Of a stretch of 64,000 nucleotides of DNA, positions 41,301 to 56,600 are shown one piece after another. The notes under the pieces were generated by a model. The model had not been told where the DNA came from and made no database searches. It saw only the letters and a list, made by a program, of their open reading frames with translations. The position numbers and the translations under genes are program-made. Within the stretch, counting starts at the first letter, position 1, and every line of letters begins with the position of its first letter. Origin of the DNA: Ecdyonurus torrentis (Eukaryota > Arthropoda > Insecta > Ephemeroptera > Heptageniidae); the NCBI GenBank assembly GCA_949318235.1, contig CASGGR010000055.1, positions 186,001 to 250,000 of the forward strand. Direction: 5' to 3'.

Positions 41301-41547
41301 CATGAAACAAAGTTTCTATTTCAAGAACCAAATGTTATTGAATGATAAAAATCATACTTTTTACACGATTAAAACTAGTTTTGATGATTTCTCAGAAACT
41401 AAGAATGCTACAGACTTACTATTTTACTCAAAACATAGCTTTTTCAATTCTCTACAAAAAAGATGTCTTGAACTTTTTTGCTCCGACGCATACTTTATGG
41501 GTTATTGACAATTTTAGTTTTCACTCATCATGTAGCCAAACCGAGTC
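38350..41547. repeat. 13-unit block, copy 1 (U156-U168), 3,198 bp
   Basis: The order of types matches U185-U197 (45484-48681). It contains an A45 unit (U159), a T144 unit (U161), a G124 unit with G242 (U162), a G80 unit (U164) and a T180/T182 unit (U165). It ends with a unit that combines G94 with the TTACTATTTT box (U168), a mix otherwise seen at U184, U197 and U254. U155 (38104-38349) joins it to the preceding block. Confidence 0.86.
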
Positions 41548-44500
41548 ATGAAACAAAGTTTCTATTTCAAGAACCAAATGTTATTGAATGATAAAAATCA
41601 TACTTTTTACACGATTAAAACTAGTTTTGATGATTTCTCAAAAACTAAGAATGCTACAGACTTACTATTTTACTCAAAACATAGCTTTTTCAATTCTCTA
41701 CAAAAAAGATGTCTTGAACTTTTTTGCTCCGACGCATACTTTTTGGGTTATTGACAATTTTAGTTTTCACTCATCATGTAGCCAAACCGAGTCATGAAAC
41801 AAAGTTTCTATTTCAAGAACCAAATGTTATTGAATGATAAAAATCATACTTTTTACACGATTAAAACTAGTTTTGATGATTTCTCAGAAACTAAGAATGC
41901 TACAGACATCAAATTCAACTCAAAACATAGCTTTTTCAATTCTCTACAAAAAAGATGTCTTGAACTTTTTTGCTCCGACGCATACTTTATGGGTTATTGA
42001 CAATTATAGTTTTCACTCATCATGTAGCCAAACCAAGTCATGAAACAAAGTTTTTATTTCAAGAACCAAATGTTATTGAATGATAAAAATCATACTTTTT
42101 ACACGATTAAAACTAGTTTTGATGATTTCTCAAAAACTAAGAATGCTACAGACTTACTATTTTACTCAAAACATAGCTTTTTCAATTCTCTACAAAAAAG
42201 ATGTCTTGAACTTTTTTGCTCCGACGCATACTTTTTGGGTTATTGACAATTATAGTTTTCACTCATCATGTAGCCAAACCGAGTCATGAAACAAAGTTTC
42301 TATTTCAAGAACCAAATGTTATTGAATGAAAAAAATCATACTTTTTACACGATTAAAACTAGTTTTGATGATTTCTCAGAAACTAAGAATGCTACAGACA
42401 TCAAATTCAACTCAAAACATAGCTTTTTCAATTCTCTACAAAAAAGATGTCTTGAACTTTTTTGCTCCGACGCATACTTTTTGGGTTATTGACAATTATA
42501 GTTTTCACTCATCATGTAGCCAAACCAAGTCATGAAACAAAGTTTCTATTTCAAGAACCAAATGTTATTGAATGATAAAAATCATACTTTTTACACGATT
42601 AAAACTAGTTTTGATGATTTCTCAGAAACTAAGAATGCTACAGACATCAAATTCAACTCAAAACATAGCTTTTTCAATTCTCTACAAAAAAGATGTCTTG
42701 AACTTTTTTGCTCCGACGCATACTTTTTGGGTTATTGACAATTATAGTTTTCACTCATCATGTAGCCAAACCGAGTCATGAAACAAAGTTTCTATTTCAA
42801 GAACCAAATGTTATTGAATGAAAAAAATCATACTTTTTACACGATTAAAACTAGTTTTGATGATTTCTCAGAAACTAAGAATGCTACAGACATCAAATTC
42901 AACTCAAAACATAGCTTTTTCAATTCTCTACAAAAAAGATGTCTTGAACTTTTTTGCTCCGACGCATACTTTTTGGGTTATTGACAATTTTAGTTTTCAC
43001 TCATCATGTAGCCAAACCAAGTCATGAAACAAAGTTTTTATTTCAAGAACCAAATGTTATTGAATGATAAAAATCATACTTTTTACACGATTAAAACTAG
43101 TTTTGATGATTTCTCAAAAACTAAGAATGCTACAGACTTACTATTTTACTCAAAACATAGCTTTTTCAATTCTCTACAAAAAAGATGTCTTGAACTTTTT
43201 TGCTCCGACGCATACTTTATGGGTTATTGACAATTTTAGTTTTCACTCATCATGTAGCCAAACCGAGTCATGAAACAAAGTTTCTATTTCAAGAACCAAA
43301 TGTTATTGAATGATAAAAATCATACTTTTTACACGATTAAAACTAGTTTTGATGATTTCTCAGAAACTAAGAATGCTACAGACATCAAATTCAACTCAAA
43401 ACATAGCTTTTTTAATTCTCTACAAAAAAGATGTCTTGAACTTTTTTGCTCCGACGCATACTTTTTGGGTTATTGACAATTATAGTTTTCACTCATCATG
43501 TAGCCAAACCAAGTCATGAAACAAAGTTTCTATTTCAAGAACCAAATGTTATTGAATGATAAAAATCATACTTTTTACACGATTAAAACTAGTTTTGATG
43601 ATTTCTCAGAAACTAAGAATGCTACAGACATCAAATTCGACTCAAAACATAGCTTTTTCAATTCTCTACAAAAAAGATGTCTTGAACTTTTTTGCTCCGA
43701 CGCATACTTTTTGGGTTATTGACAATTTTAGTTTTCACTCATCATGTAGCCAAACCAAGTCATGAAACAAAGTTTTTATTTCAAGAACCAAATGTTATTG
43801 AATGATAAAAATCATACTTTTTACACGATTAAAACTAGTTTTGATGATTTCTCAAAAACTAAGAATGCTACAGACTTACTATTTTACTCAAAACATAGCT
43901 TTTTCAATTCTCTACAAAAAAGATGTCTTGAACTTTTTTGCTCCGACGCATACTTTTTGGGTTATTGACAATTTTAGTTTTCACTCATCATGTAGCCAAA
44001 CCGAGTCATGAAACAAAGTTTCTATTTCAAGAACCAAATGTTATTGAATGATAAAAATCATACTTTTTACACGATTAAAACTAGTTTTGATGATTTCTCA
44101 GAAACTAAGAATGCTACAGACATCAAATTCAACTCAAAACATAGCTTTTTCAATTCTCTACAAAAAAGATGTCTTGAACTTTTTTGCTCCGACGCATACT
44201 TTTTGGGTTATTGACAATTATAGTTTTCACTCATCATGTAGCCAAACCAAGTCATGAAACAAAGTTTCTATTTCAAGAACCAAATGTTATTGAATGATAA
44301 AAATCATACTTTTTACACGATTAAAACTAGTTGTGATGATTTCTCAAAAACTAAGAATGCTACAGACTTACTATTTTACTCAAAACATAGCTTTTTCAAT
44401 TCTCTACAAAAAAGATGTCTTGAACTTTTTTGCTCCGACGCATACTTTTTGGGTTATTGACAATTTTAGTTTTCACTCATCATGTAGCCAAACCAAGTCA

Positions 44501-44991
44501 TGAAACAAAGTTTTTATTTCAAGAACCAAATGTTATTGAATGATAAAAATCATACTTTTTACACGATTAAAACTAGTTTTGATGATTTCTCAAAAACTAA
44601 GAATGCTACAGACTTACTATTTTACTCAAAACATAGCTTTTTCAATTCTCTACAAAAAAGATGTCTTGAACTTTTTTGTTTCGACGCATACTTTTTGGGT
44701 TATTGACAATTTTAGTTTTCACTCATCATGTAGCCAAACCGAGTCATGAAACAAAGTTTCTATTTCAAGAACCAAATGTTATTGAATGATAAAAATCATA
44801 CTTTTTACACGATTAAAACTAGTTTTGATGATTTCTCAGAAACTAAGAATGCTACAGACATCAAATTCAACTCAAAACATAGCTTTTTCAATTCTCTACA
44901 AAAAAGATGTCTTGAACTTTTTTGCTCCGACGCATACTTTTTGGGTTATTGACAATTTTAGTTTTCACTCATCATGTAGCCAAACCAAGTC
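41548..44991. repeat. 14-unit block, copy 2 of the 28-unit spaced pair (U169-U182)
   Basis: The order matches U141-U154 and again includes the A45/T45/A45 trio at U172-U174. From U179 onwards it also belongs to a 13-unit period shared with U192 onwards. The two pairings overlap, so this stretch was copied at least twice with different breakpoints. Confidence 0.85.
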
Positions 44992-47900
44992 ATGAAACAA
45001 AGTTTTTATTTCAAGAACCAAATGTTATTGAATGATAAAAATCATACTTTTTACACGATTAAAACTAGTTTTGATGATTTCTCAAAAACTAAGAATGCTA
45101 CAGACTTACTATTTTACTCAAAACATAGCTTTTTCAATTCTCTACAAAAAAGATGTCTTGAACTTTTTTGCTCCGACGCATACTTTTTGGGTTATTGACA
45201 ATTATAGTTTTCACTCATCATGTAGCCAAACCGAGTCATGAAACAAAGTTTCTATTTCAAGAACCAAATGTTATTGAATGATAAAAATCATACTTTTTAC
45301 ACGATTAAAACTAGTTTTGATGATTTCTCAGAAACTAAGAATGCTACAGACTTACTATTTTACTCAAAACATAGCTTTTTCAATTCTCTACAAAAAAGAT
45401 GTCTTGAACTTTTTTGCTCCGACGCATACTTTATGGGTTATTGACAATTTTAGTTTTCACTCATCATGTAGCCAAACCGAGTCATGAAACAAAGTTTCTA
45501 TTTCAAGAACCAAATGTTATTGAATGATAAAAATCATACTTTTTACACGATTAAAACTAGTTTTGATGATTTCTCAAAAACTAAGAATGCTACAGACTTA
45601 CTATTTTACTCAAAACATAGCTTTTTCAATTCTCTACAAAAAAGATGTCTTGAACTTTTTTGCTCCGACGCATACTTTATGGGTTATTGACAATTATAGT
45701 TTTCACTCATCATGTAGCCAAACCAAGTCATGAAACAAAGTTTTTATTTCAAGAACCAAATGTTATTGAATGATAAAAATCATACTTTTTACACGATTAA
45801 AACTAGTTTTGATGATTTCTCAAAAACTAAGAATGCTACAGACTTACTATTTTACTCAAAACATAGCTTTTTCAATTCTCTACAAAAAAGATGTCTTGAA
45901 CTTTTTTGCTCCGACGCATACTTTATGGGTTATTGACAATTTTAGTTTTCACTCATCATGTAGCCAAACCGAGTCATGAAACAAAGTTTCTATTTCAAGA
46001 ACCAAATGTTATTGAATGATAAAAATCATACTTTTTACACGATTAAAACTAGTTTTGATGATTTCTCAAAAACTAAGAATGCTACAGACTTACTATTTTA
46101 CTCAAAACATAGCTTTTTCAATTCTCTACAAAAAAGATGTCTTGAACTTTTTTGCTCCGACGCATACTTTTTGGGTTATTGACAATTATAGTTTTCACTC
46201 ATCATGTAGCCAAACCGAGTCATGAAACAAAGTTTCTATTTCAAGAACCAAATGTTATTGAATGAAAAAAATCATACTTTTTACACGATTAAAACTAGTT
46301 TTGATGATTTCTCAGAAACTAAGAATGCTACAGACATCAAATTCAACTCAAAACATAGCTTTTTCAATTCTCTACAAAAAAGATGTCTTGAACTTTTTTG
46401 CTCCGACGCATACTTTTTGGGTTATTGACAATTTTAGTTTTCACTCATCATGTAGCCAAACCAAGTCATGAAACAAAGTTTTTATTTCAAGAACCAAATG
46501 TTATTGAATGATAAAAATCATACTTTTTACACGATTAAAACTAGTTTTGATGATTTCTCAAAAACTAAGAATGCTACAGACTTACTATTTTACTCAAAAC
46601 ATAGCTTTTTCAATTCTCTACAAAAAAGATGTCTTGAACTTTTTTGCTCCGACGCATACTTTATGGGTTATTGACAATTTTAGTTTTCACTCATCATGTA
46701 GCCAAACCGAGTCATGAAACAAAGTTTCTATTTCAAGAACCAAATGTTATTGAATGATAAAAATCATACTTTTTACACGATTAAAACTAGTTTTGATGAT
46801 TTCTCAGAAACTAAGAATGCTACAGACATCAAATTCAACTCAAAACATAGCTTTTTTAATTCTCTACAAAAAAGATGTCTTGAACTTTTTTGCTCCGACG
46901 CATACTTTTTGGGTTATTGACAATTATAGTTTTCACTCATCATGTAGCCAAACCAAGTCATGAAACAAAGTTTCTATTTCAAGAACCAAATGTTATTGAA
47001 TGATAAAAATCATACTTTTTACACGATTAAAACTAGTTTTGATGATTTCTCAGAAACTAAGAATGCTACAGACATCAAATTCGACTCAAAACATAGCTTT
47101 TTCAATTCTCTACAAAAAAGATGTCTTGAACTTTTTTGCTCCGACGCATACTTTTTGGGTTATTGACAATTTTAGTTTTCACTCATCATGTAGCCAAACC
47201 GAGTCATGAAACAAAGTTTCTATTTCAAGAACCAAATGTTATTGAATGATAAAAATCATACTTTTTACACGATTAAAACTAGTTTTGATGATTTCTCAGA
47301 AACTAAGAATGCTACAGACATCAAATTCAACTCAAAACATAGCTTTTTCAATTCTCTACAAAAAAGATGTCTTGAACTTTTTTGCTCCGACGCATACTTT
47401 TTGGGTTATTGACAATTATAGTTTTCACTCATCATGTAGCCAAACCAAGTCATGAAACAAAGTTTCTATTTCAAGAACCAAATGTTATTGAATGATAAAA
47501 ATCATACTTTTTACACGATTAAAACTAGTTGTGATGATTTCTCAAAAACTAAGAATGCTACAGACTTACTATTTTACTCAAAACATAGCTTTTTCAATTC
47601 TCTACAAAAAAGATGTCTTGAACTTTTTTGCTCCGACGCATACTTTTTGGGTTATTGACAATTTTAGTTTTCACTCATCATGTAGCCAAACCAAGTCATG
47701 AAACAAAGTTTTTATTTCAAGAACCAAATGTTATTGAATGATAAAAATCATACTTTTTACACGATTAAAACTAGTTTTGATGATTTCTCAAAAACTAAGA
47801 ATGCTACAGACTTACTATTTTACTCAAAACATAGCTTTTTCAATTCTCTACAAAAAAGATGTCTTGAACTTTTTTGTTTCGACGCATACTTTTTGGGTTA

Positions 47901-50157
47901 TTGACAATTTTAGTTTTCACTCATCATGTAGCCAAACCGAGTCATGAAACAAAGTTTCTATTTCAAGAACCAAATGTTATTGAATGATAAAAATCATACT
48001 TTTTACACGATTAAAACTAGTTTTGATGATTTCTCAGAAACTAAGAATGCTACAGACATCAAATTCAACTCAAAACATAGCTTTTTCAATTCTCTACAAA
48101 AAAGATGTCTTGAACTTTTTTGCTCCGACGCATACTTTTTGGGTTATTGACAATTTTAGTTTTCACTCATCATGTAGCCAAACCAAGTCATGAAACAAAG
48201 TTTTTATTTCAAGAACCAAATGTTATTGAATGATAAAAATCATACTTTTTACACGATTAAAACTAGTTTTGATGATTTCTCAAAAACTAAGAATGCTACA
48301 GACTTACTATTTTACTCAAAACATAGCTTTTTCAATTCTCTACAAAAAAGATGTCTTGAACTTTTTTGCTCCGACGCATACTTTTTGGGTTATTGACAAT
48401 TATAGTTTTCACTCATCATGTAGCCAAACCGAGTCATGAAACAAAGTTTCTATTTCAAGAACCAAATGTTATTGAATGATAAAAATCATACTTTTTACAC
48501 GATTAAAACTAGTTTTGATGATTTCTCAGAAACTAAGAATGCTACAGACTTACTATTTTACTCAAAACATAGCTTTTTCAATTCTCTACAAAAAAGATGT
48601 CTTGAACTTTTTTGCTCCGACGCATACTTTATGGGTTATTGACAATTTTAGTTTTCACTCATCATGTAGCCAAACCGAGTCATGAAACAAAGTTTCTATT
48701 TCAAGAACCAAATGTTATTGAATGATAAAAATCATACTTTTTACACGATTAAAACTAGTTTTGATGATTTCTCAAAAACTAAGAATGCTACAGACTTACT
48801 ATTTTACTCAAAACATAGCTTTTTCAATTCTCTACAAAAAAGATGTCTTGAACTTTTTTGCTCCGACGCATACTTTATGGGTTATTGACAATTATAGTTT
48901 TCACTCATCATGTAGCCAAACCAAGTCATGAAACAAAGTTTTTATTTCAAGAACCAAATGTTATTGAATGATAAAAATCATACTTTTTACACGATTAAAA
49001 CTAGTTGTGATGATTTCTCAAAAACTAAGAATGCTACAGACTTACTATTTTACTCAAAACATAGCTTTTTCAATTCTCTACAAAAAAGATGTCTTGAACT
49101 TTTTTGCTCCGACGCATACTTTATGGGTTATTGACAATTTTAGTTTTCACTCATCATGTAGCCAAACCGAGTCATGAAACAAAGTTTCTATTTCAAGAAC
49201 CAAATGTTATTGAATGATAAAAATCATACTTTTTACACGATTAAAACTAGTTTTGATGATTTCTCAAAAACTAAGAATGCTACAGACTTACTATTTTACT
49301 CAAAACATAGCTTTTTCAATTCTCTACAAAAAAGATGTCTTGAACTTTTTTGCTCCGACGCATACTTTTTGGGTTATTGACAATTATAGTTTTCACTCAT
49401 CATGTAGCCAAACCGAGTCATGAAACAAAGTTTCTATTTCAAGAACCAAATGTTATTGAATGAAAAAAATCATACTTTTTACACGATTAAAACTAGTTTT
49501 GATGATTTCTCAGAAACTAAGAATGCTACAGACATCAAATTCAACTCAAAACATAGCTTTTTCAATTCTCTACAAAAAAGATGTCTTGAACTTTTTTGCT
49601 CCGACGCATACTTTTTGGGTTATTGACAATTTTAGTTTTCACTCATCATGTAGCCAAACCAAGTCATGAAACAAAGTTTTTATTTCAAGAACCAAATGTT
49701 ATTGAATGATAAAAATCATACTTTTTACACGATTAAAACTAGTTTTGATGATTTCTCAAAAACTAAGAATGCTACAGACTTACTATTTTACTCAAAACAT
49801 AGCTTTTTCAATTCTCTACAAAAAAGATGTCTTGAACTTTTTTGCTCCGACGCATACTTTATGGGTTATTGACAATTTTAGTTTTCACTCATCATGTAGC
49901 CAAACCGAGTCATGAAACAAAGTTTCTATTTCAAGAACCAAATGTTATTGAATGATAAAAATCATACTTTTTACACGATTAAAACTAGTTTTGATGATTT
50001 CTCAGAAACTAAGAATGCTACAGACATCAAATTCAACTCAAAACATAGCTTTTTTAATTCTCTACAAAAAAGATGTCTTGAACTTTTTTGCTCCGACGCA
50101 TACTTTTTGGGTTATTGACAATTATAGTTTTCACTCATCATGTAGCCAAACCAAGTC
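44992..50157. repeat. 13-unit period continued (U183-U203)
   Basis: U182-U190 and U195-U203 have matching types 13 units (3,198 bp) apart, and U185-U197 match U156-U168. The one mismatch in the first pairing is U199, which has G80 with A196 where U186 has T80 with A196. U201 is an A45 unit and U203 a T144 unit. The T180/T182 marker at U194 (47698) is followed by a 14-kb stretch with none. Confidence 0.86.
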
Positions 50158-53100
50158 ATGAAACAAAGTTTCTATTTCAAGAACCAAATGTTATTGAATG
50201 ATAAAAATCATACTTTTTACACGATTAAAACTAGTTTTGATGATTTCTCAGAAACTAAGAATGCTACAGACATCAAATTCGACTCAAAACATAGCTTTTT
50301 CAATTCTCTACAAAAAAGATGTCTTGAACTTTTTTGCTCCGACGCATACTTTTTGGGTTATTGACAATTTTAGTTTTCACTCATCATGTAGCCAAACCAA
50401 GTCATGAAACAAAGTTTTTATTTCAAGAACCAAATGTTATTGAATGATAAAAATCATACTTTTTACACGATTAAAACTAGTTTTGATGATTTCTCAAAAA
50501 CTAAGAATGCTACAGACTTACTATTTTACTCAAAACATAGCTTTTTCAATTCTCTACAAAAAAGATGTCTTGAACTTTTTTGCTCCGACGCATACTTTTT
50601 GGGTTATTGACAATTTTAGTTTTCACTCATCATGTAGCCAAACCGAGTCATGAAACAAAGTTTCTATTTCAAGAACCAAATGTTATTGAATGATAAAAAT
50701 CATACTTTTTACACGATTAAAACTAGTTTTGATGATTTCTCAGAAACTAAGAATGCTACAGACATCAAATTCAACTCAAAACATAGCTTTTTCAATTCTC
50801 TACAAAAAAGATGTCTTGAACTTTTTTGCTCCGACGCATACTTTTTGGGTTATTGACAATTTTAGTTTTCACTCATCATGTAGCCAAACCAAGTCATGAA
50901 ACAAAGTTTTTATTTCAAGAACCAAATGTTATTGAATGATAAAAATCATACTTTTTACACGATTAAAACTAGTTTTGATGATTTCTCAAAAACTAAGAAT
51001 GCTACAGACTTACTATTTTACTCAAAACATAGCTTTTTCAATTCTCTACAAAAAAGATGTCTTGAACTTTTTTGCTCCGACGCATACTTTATGGGTTATT
51101 GACAATTTTAGTTTTCACTCATCATGTAGCCAAACCGAGTCATGAAACAAAGTTTCTATTTCAAGAACCAAATGTTATTGAATGATAAAAATCATACTTT
51201 TTACACGATTAAAACTAGTTTTGATGATTTCTCAGAAACTAAGAATGCTACAGACATCAAATTCAACTCAAAACATAGCTTTTTTAATTCTCTACAAAAA
51301 AGATGTCTTGAACTTTTTTGCTCCGACGCATACTTTTTGGGTTATTGACAATTATAGTTTTCACTCATCATGTAGCCAAACCAAGTCATGAAACAAAGTT
51401 TCTATTTCAAGAACCAAATGTTATTGAATGATAAAAATCATACTTTTTACACGATTAAAACTAGTTTTGATGATTTCTCAAAAACTAAGAATGCTACAGA
51501 CTTACTATTTTACTCAAAACATAGCTTTTTCAATTCTCTACAAAAAAGATGTCTTGAACTTTTTTGCTCCGACGCATACTTTATGGGTTATTGACAATTT
51601 TAGTTTTCACTCATCATGTAGCCAAACCGAGTCATGAAACAAAGTTTCTATTTCAAGAACCAAATGTTATTGAATGATAAAAATCATACTTTTTACACGA
51701 TTAAAACTAGTTTTGATGATTTCTCAGAAACTAAGAATGCTACAGACATCAAATTCAACTCAAAACATAGCTTTTTTAATTCTCTACAAAAAAGATGTCT
51801 TGAACTTTTTTGCTCCGACGCATACTTTTTGGGTTATTGACAATTATAGTTTTCACTCATCATGTAGCCAAACCAAGTCATGAAACAAAGTTTCTATTTC
51901 AAGAACCAAATGTTATTGAATGATAAAAATCATACTTTTTACACGATTAAAACTAGTTTTGATGATTTCTCAGAAACTAAGAATGCTACAGACATCAAAT
52001 TCGACTCAAAACATAGCTTTTTCAATTCTCTACAAAAAAGATGTCTTGAACTTTTTTGCTCCGACGCATACTTTTTGGGTTATTGACAATTTTAGTTTTC
52101 ACTCATCATGTAGCCAAACCAAGTCATGAAACAAAGTTTTTATTTCAAGAACCAAATGTTATTGAATGATAAAAATCATACTTTTTACACGATTAAAACT
52201 AGTTTTGATGATTTCTCAAAAACTAAGAATGCTACAGACTTACTATTTTACTCAAAACATAGCTTTTTCAATTCTCTACAAAAAAGATGTCTTGAACTTT
52301 TTTGCTCCGACGCATACTTTTTGGGTTATTGACAATTTTAGTTTTCACTCATCATGTAGCCAAACCGAGTCATGAAACAAAGTTTCTATTTCAAGAACCA
52401 AATGTTATTGAATGATAAAAATCATACTTTTTACACGATTAAAACTAGTTTTGATGATTTCTCAGAAACTAAGAATGCTACAGACATCAAATTCAACTCA
52501 AAACATAGCTTTTTCAATTCTCTACAAAAAAGATGTCTTGAACTTTTTTGCTCCGACGCATACTTTTTGGGTTATTGACAATTTTAGTTTTCACTCATCA
52601 TGTAGCCAAACCAAGTCATGAAACAAAGTTTTTATTTCAAGAACCAAATGTTATTGAATGATAAAAATCATACTTTTTACACGATTAAAACTAGTTTTGA
52701 TGATTTCTCAAAAACTAAGAATGCTACAGACTTACTATTTTACTCAAAACATAGCTTTTTCAATTCTCTACAAAAAAGATGTCTTGAACTTTTTTGCTCC
52801 GACGCATACTTTATGGGTTATTGACAATTTTAGTTTTCACTCATCATGTAGCCAAACCGAGTCATGAAACAAAGTTTCTATTTCAAGAACCAAATGTTAT
52901 TGAATGATAAAAATCATACTTTTTACACGATTAAAACTAGTTTTGATGATTTCTCAGAAACTAAGAATGCTACAGACATCAAATTCAACTCAAAACATAG
53001 CTTTTTTAATTCTCTACAAAAAAGATGTCTTGAACTTTTTTGCTCCGACGCATACTTTTTGGGTTATTGACAATTATAGTTTTCACTCATCATGTAGCCA

Positions 53101-53601
53101 AACCAAGTCATGAAACAAAGTTTCTATTTCAAGAACCAAATGTTATTGAATGATAAAAATCATACTTTTTACACGATTAAAACTAGTTTTGATGATTTCT
53201 CAGAAACTAAGAATGCTACAGACATCAAATTCGACTCAAAACATAGCTTTTTCAATTCTCTACAAAAAAGATGTCTTGAACTTTTTTGCTCCGACGCATA
53301 CTTTTTGGGTTATTGACAATTTTAGTTTTCACTCATCATGTAGCCAAACCAAGTCATGAAACAAAGTTTTTATTTCAAGAACCAAATGTTATTGAATGAT
53401 AAAAATCATACTTTTTACACGATTAAAACTAGTTTTGATGATTTCTCAAAAACTAAGAATGCTACAGACTTACTATTTTACTCAAAACATAGCTTTTTCA
53501 ATTCTCTACAAAAAAGATGTCTTGAACTTTTTTGCTCCGACGCATACTTTTTGGGTTATTGACAATTTTAGTTTTCACTCATCATGTAGCCAAACCGAGT
53601 C
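49420..53601. repeat. 5-unit period with an inserted dimer (U201-U217)
   Basis: The module is an ATCAAATTCA unit with T213/A242, an A196 unit, a T144 unit, a G124 unit and a plain TTACTATTTT unit (1,230 bp). It runs at U201-U205, U206-U212 and U213-U217. The middle copy is two units longer because its A196 and T144 units are doubled (U207-U208 and U209-U210). U209 has C15 where other A196/T213 units following an A242 unit have T15, which marks the exchange point. Confidence 0.86.
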
Positions 53602-56600
53602 ATGAAACAAAGTTTCTATTTCAAGAACCAAATGTTATTGAATGATAAAAATCATACTTTTTACACGATTAAAACTAGTTTTGATGATTTCTCAGAAACT
53701 AAGAATGCTACAGACATCAAATTCAACTCAAAACATAGCTTTTTCAATTCTCTACAAAAAAGATGTCTTGAACTTTTTTGCTCCGACGCATACTTTTTGG
53801 GTTATTGACAATTATAGTTTTCACTCATCATGTAGCCAAACCAAGTCATGAAACAAAGTTTCTATTTCAAGAACCAAATGTTATTGAATGATAAAAATCA
53901 TACTTTTTACACGATTAAAACTAGTTGTGATGATTTCTCAAAAACTAAGAATGCTACAGACTTACTATTTTACTCAAAACATAGCTTTTTCAATTCTCTA
54001 CAAAAAAGATGTCTTGAACTTTTTTGCTCCGACGCATACTTTATGGGTTATTGACAATTATAGTTTTCACTCATCATGTAGCCAAACCAAGTCATGAAAC
54101 AAAGTTTTTATTTCAAGAACCAAATGTTATTGAATGATAAAAATCATACTTTTTACACGATTAAAACTAGTTGTGATGATTTCTCAAAAACTAAGAATGC
54201 TACAGACTTACTATTTTACTCAAAACATAGCTTTTTCAATTCTCTACAAAAAAGATGTCTTGAACTTTTTTGCTCCGACGCATACTTTATGGGTTATTGA
54301 CAATTTTAGTTTTCACTCATCATGTAGCCAAACCGAGTCATGAAACAAAGTTTCTATTTCAAGAACCAAATGTTATTGAATGATAAAAATCATACTTTTT
54401 ACACGATTAAAACTAGTTTTGATGATTTCTCAAAAACTAAGAATGCTACAGACTTACTATTTTACTCAAAACATAGCTTTTTCAATTCTCTACAAAAAAG
54501 ATGTCTTGAACTTTTTTGCTCCGACGCATACTTTTTGGGTTATTGACAATTATAGTTTTCACTCATCATGTAGCCAAACCGAGTCATGAAACAAAGTTTC
54601 TATTTCAAGAACCAAATGTTATTGAATGAAAAAAATCATACTTTTTACACGATTAAAACTAGTTTTGATGATTTCTCAGAAACTAAGAATGCTACAGACA
54701 TCAAATTCAACTCAAAACATAGCTTTTTCAATTCTCTACAAAAAAGATGTCTTGAACTTTTTTGCTCCGACGCATACTTTTTGGGTTATTGACAATTTTA
54801 GTTTTCACTCATCATGTAGCCAAACCAAGTCATGAAACAAAGTTTTTATTTCAAGAACCAAATGTTATTGAATGATAAAAATCATACTTTTTACACGATT
54901 AAAACTAGTTTTGATGATTTCTCAAAAACTAAGAATGCTACAGACTTACTATTTTACTCAAAACATAGCTTTTTCAATTCTCTACAAAAAAGATGTCTTG
55001 AACTTTTTTGCTCCGACGCATACTTTATGGGTTATTGACAATTTTAGTTTTCACTCATCATGTAGCCAAACCGAGTCATGAAACAAAGTTTCTATTTCAA
55101 GAACCAAATGTTATTGAATGATAAAAATCATACTTTTTACACGATTAAAACTAGTTTTGATGATTTCTCAGAAACTAAGAATGCTACAGACATCAAATTC
55201 AACTCAAAACATAGCTTTTTTAATTCTCTACAAAAAAGATGTCTTGAACTTTTTTGCTCCGACGCATACTTTTTGGGTTATTGACAATTATAGTTTTCAC
55301 TCATCATGTAGCCAAACCAAGTCATGAAACAAAGTTTCTATTTCAAGAACCAAATGTTATTGAATGATAAAAATCATACTTTTTACACGATTAAAACTAG
55401 TTTTGATGATTTCTCAGAAACTAAGAATGCTACAGACATCAAATTCGACTCAAAACATAGCTTTTTCAATTCTCTACAAAAAAGATGTCTTGAACTTTTT
55501 TGCTCCGACGCATACTTTTTGGGTTATTGACAATTTTAGTTTTCACTCATCATGTAGCCAAACCGAGTCATGAAACAAAGTTTCTATTTCAAGAACCAAA
55601 TGTTATTGAATGATAAAAATCATACTTTTTACACGATTAAAACTAGTTTTGATGATTTCTCAGAAACTAAGAATGCTACAGACATCAAATTCAACTCAAA
55701 ACATAGCTTTTTCAATTCTCTACAAAAAAGATGTCTTGAACTTTTTTGCTCCGACGCATACTTTTTGGGTTATTGACAATTTTAGTTTTCACTCATCATG
55801 TAGCCAAACCAAGTCATGAAACAAAGTTTTTATTTCAAGAACCAAATGTTATTGAATGATAAAAATCATACTTTTTACACGATTAAAACTAGTTTTGATG
55901 ATTTCTCAAAAACTAAGAATGCTACAGACTTACTATTTTACTCAAAACATAGCTTTTTCAATTCTCTACAAAAAAGATGTCTTGAACTTTTTTGCTCCGA
56001 CGCATACTTTATGGGTTATTGACAATTATAGTTTTCACTCATCATGTAGCCAAACCAAGTCATGAAACAAAGTTTTTATTTCAAGAACCAAATGTTATTG
56101 AATGATAAAAATCATACTTTTTACACGATTAAAACTAGTTGTGATGATTTCTCAAAAACTAAGAATGCTACAGACTTACTATTTTACTCAAAACATAGCT
56201 TTTTCAATTCTCTACAAAAAAGATGTCTTGAACTTTTTTGCTCCGACGCATACTTTATGGGTTATTGACAATTTTAGTTTTCACTCATCATGTAGCCAAA
56301 CCGAGTCATGAAACAAAGTTTCTATTTCAAGAACCAAATGTTATTGAATGATAAAAATCATACTTTTTACACGATTAAAACTAGTTTTGATGATTTCTCA
56401 AAAACTAAGAATGCTACAGACTTACTATTTTACTCAAAACATAGCTTTTTCAATTCTCTACAAAAAAGATGTCTTGAACTTTTTTGCTCCGACGCATACT
56501 TTTTGGGTTATTGACAATTATAGTTTTCACTCATCATGTAGCCAAACCGAGTCATGAAACAAAGTTTCTATTTCAAGAACCAAATGTTATTGAATGAAAA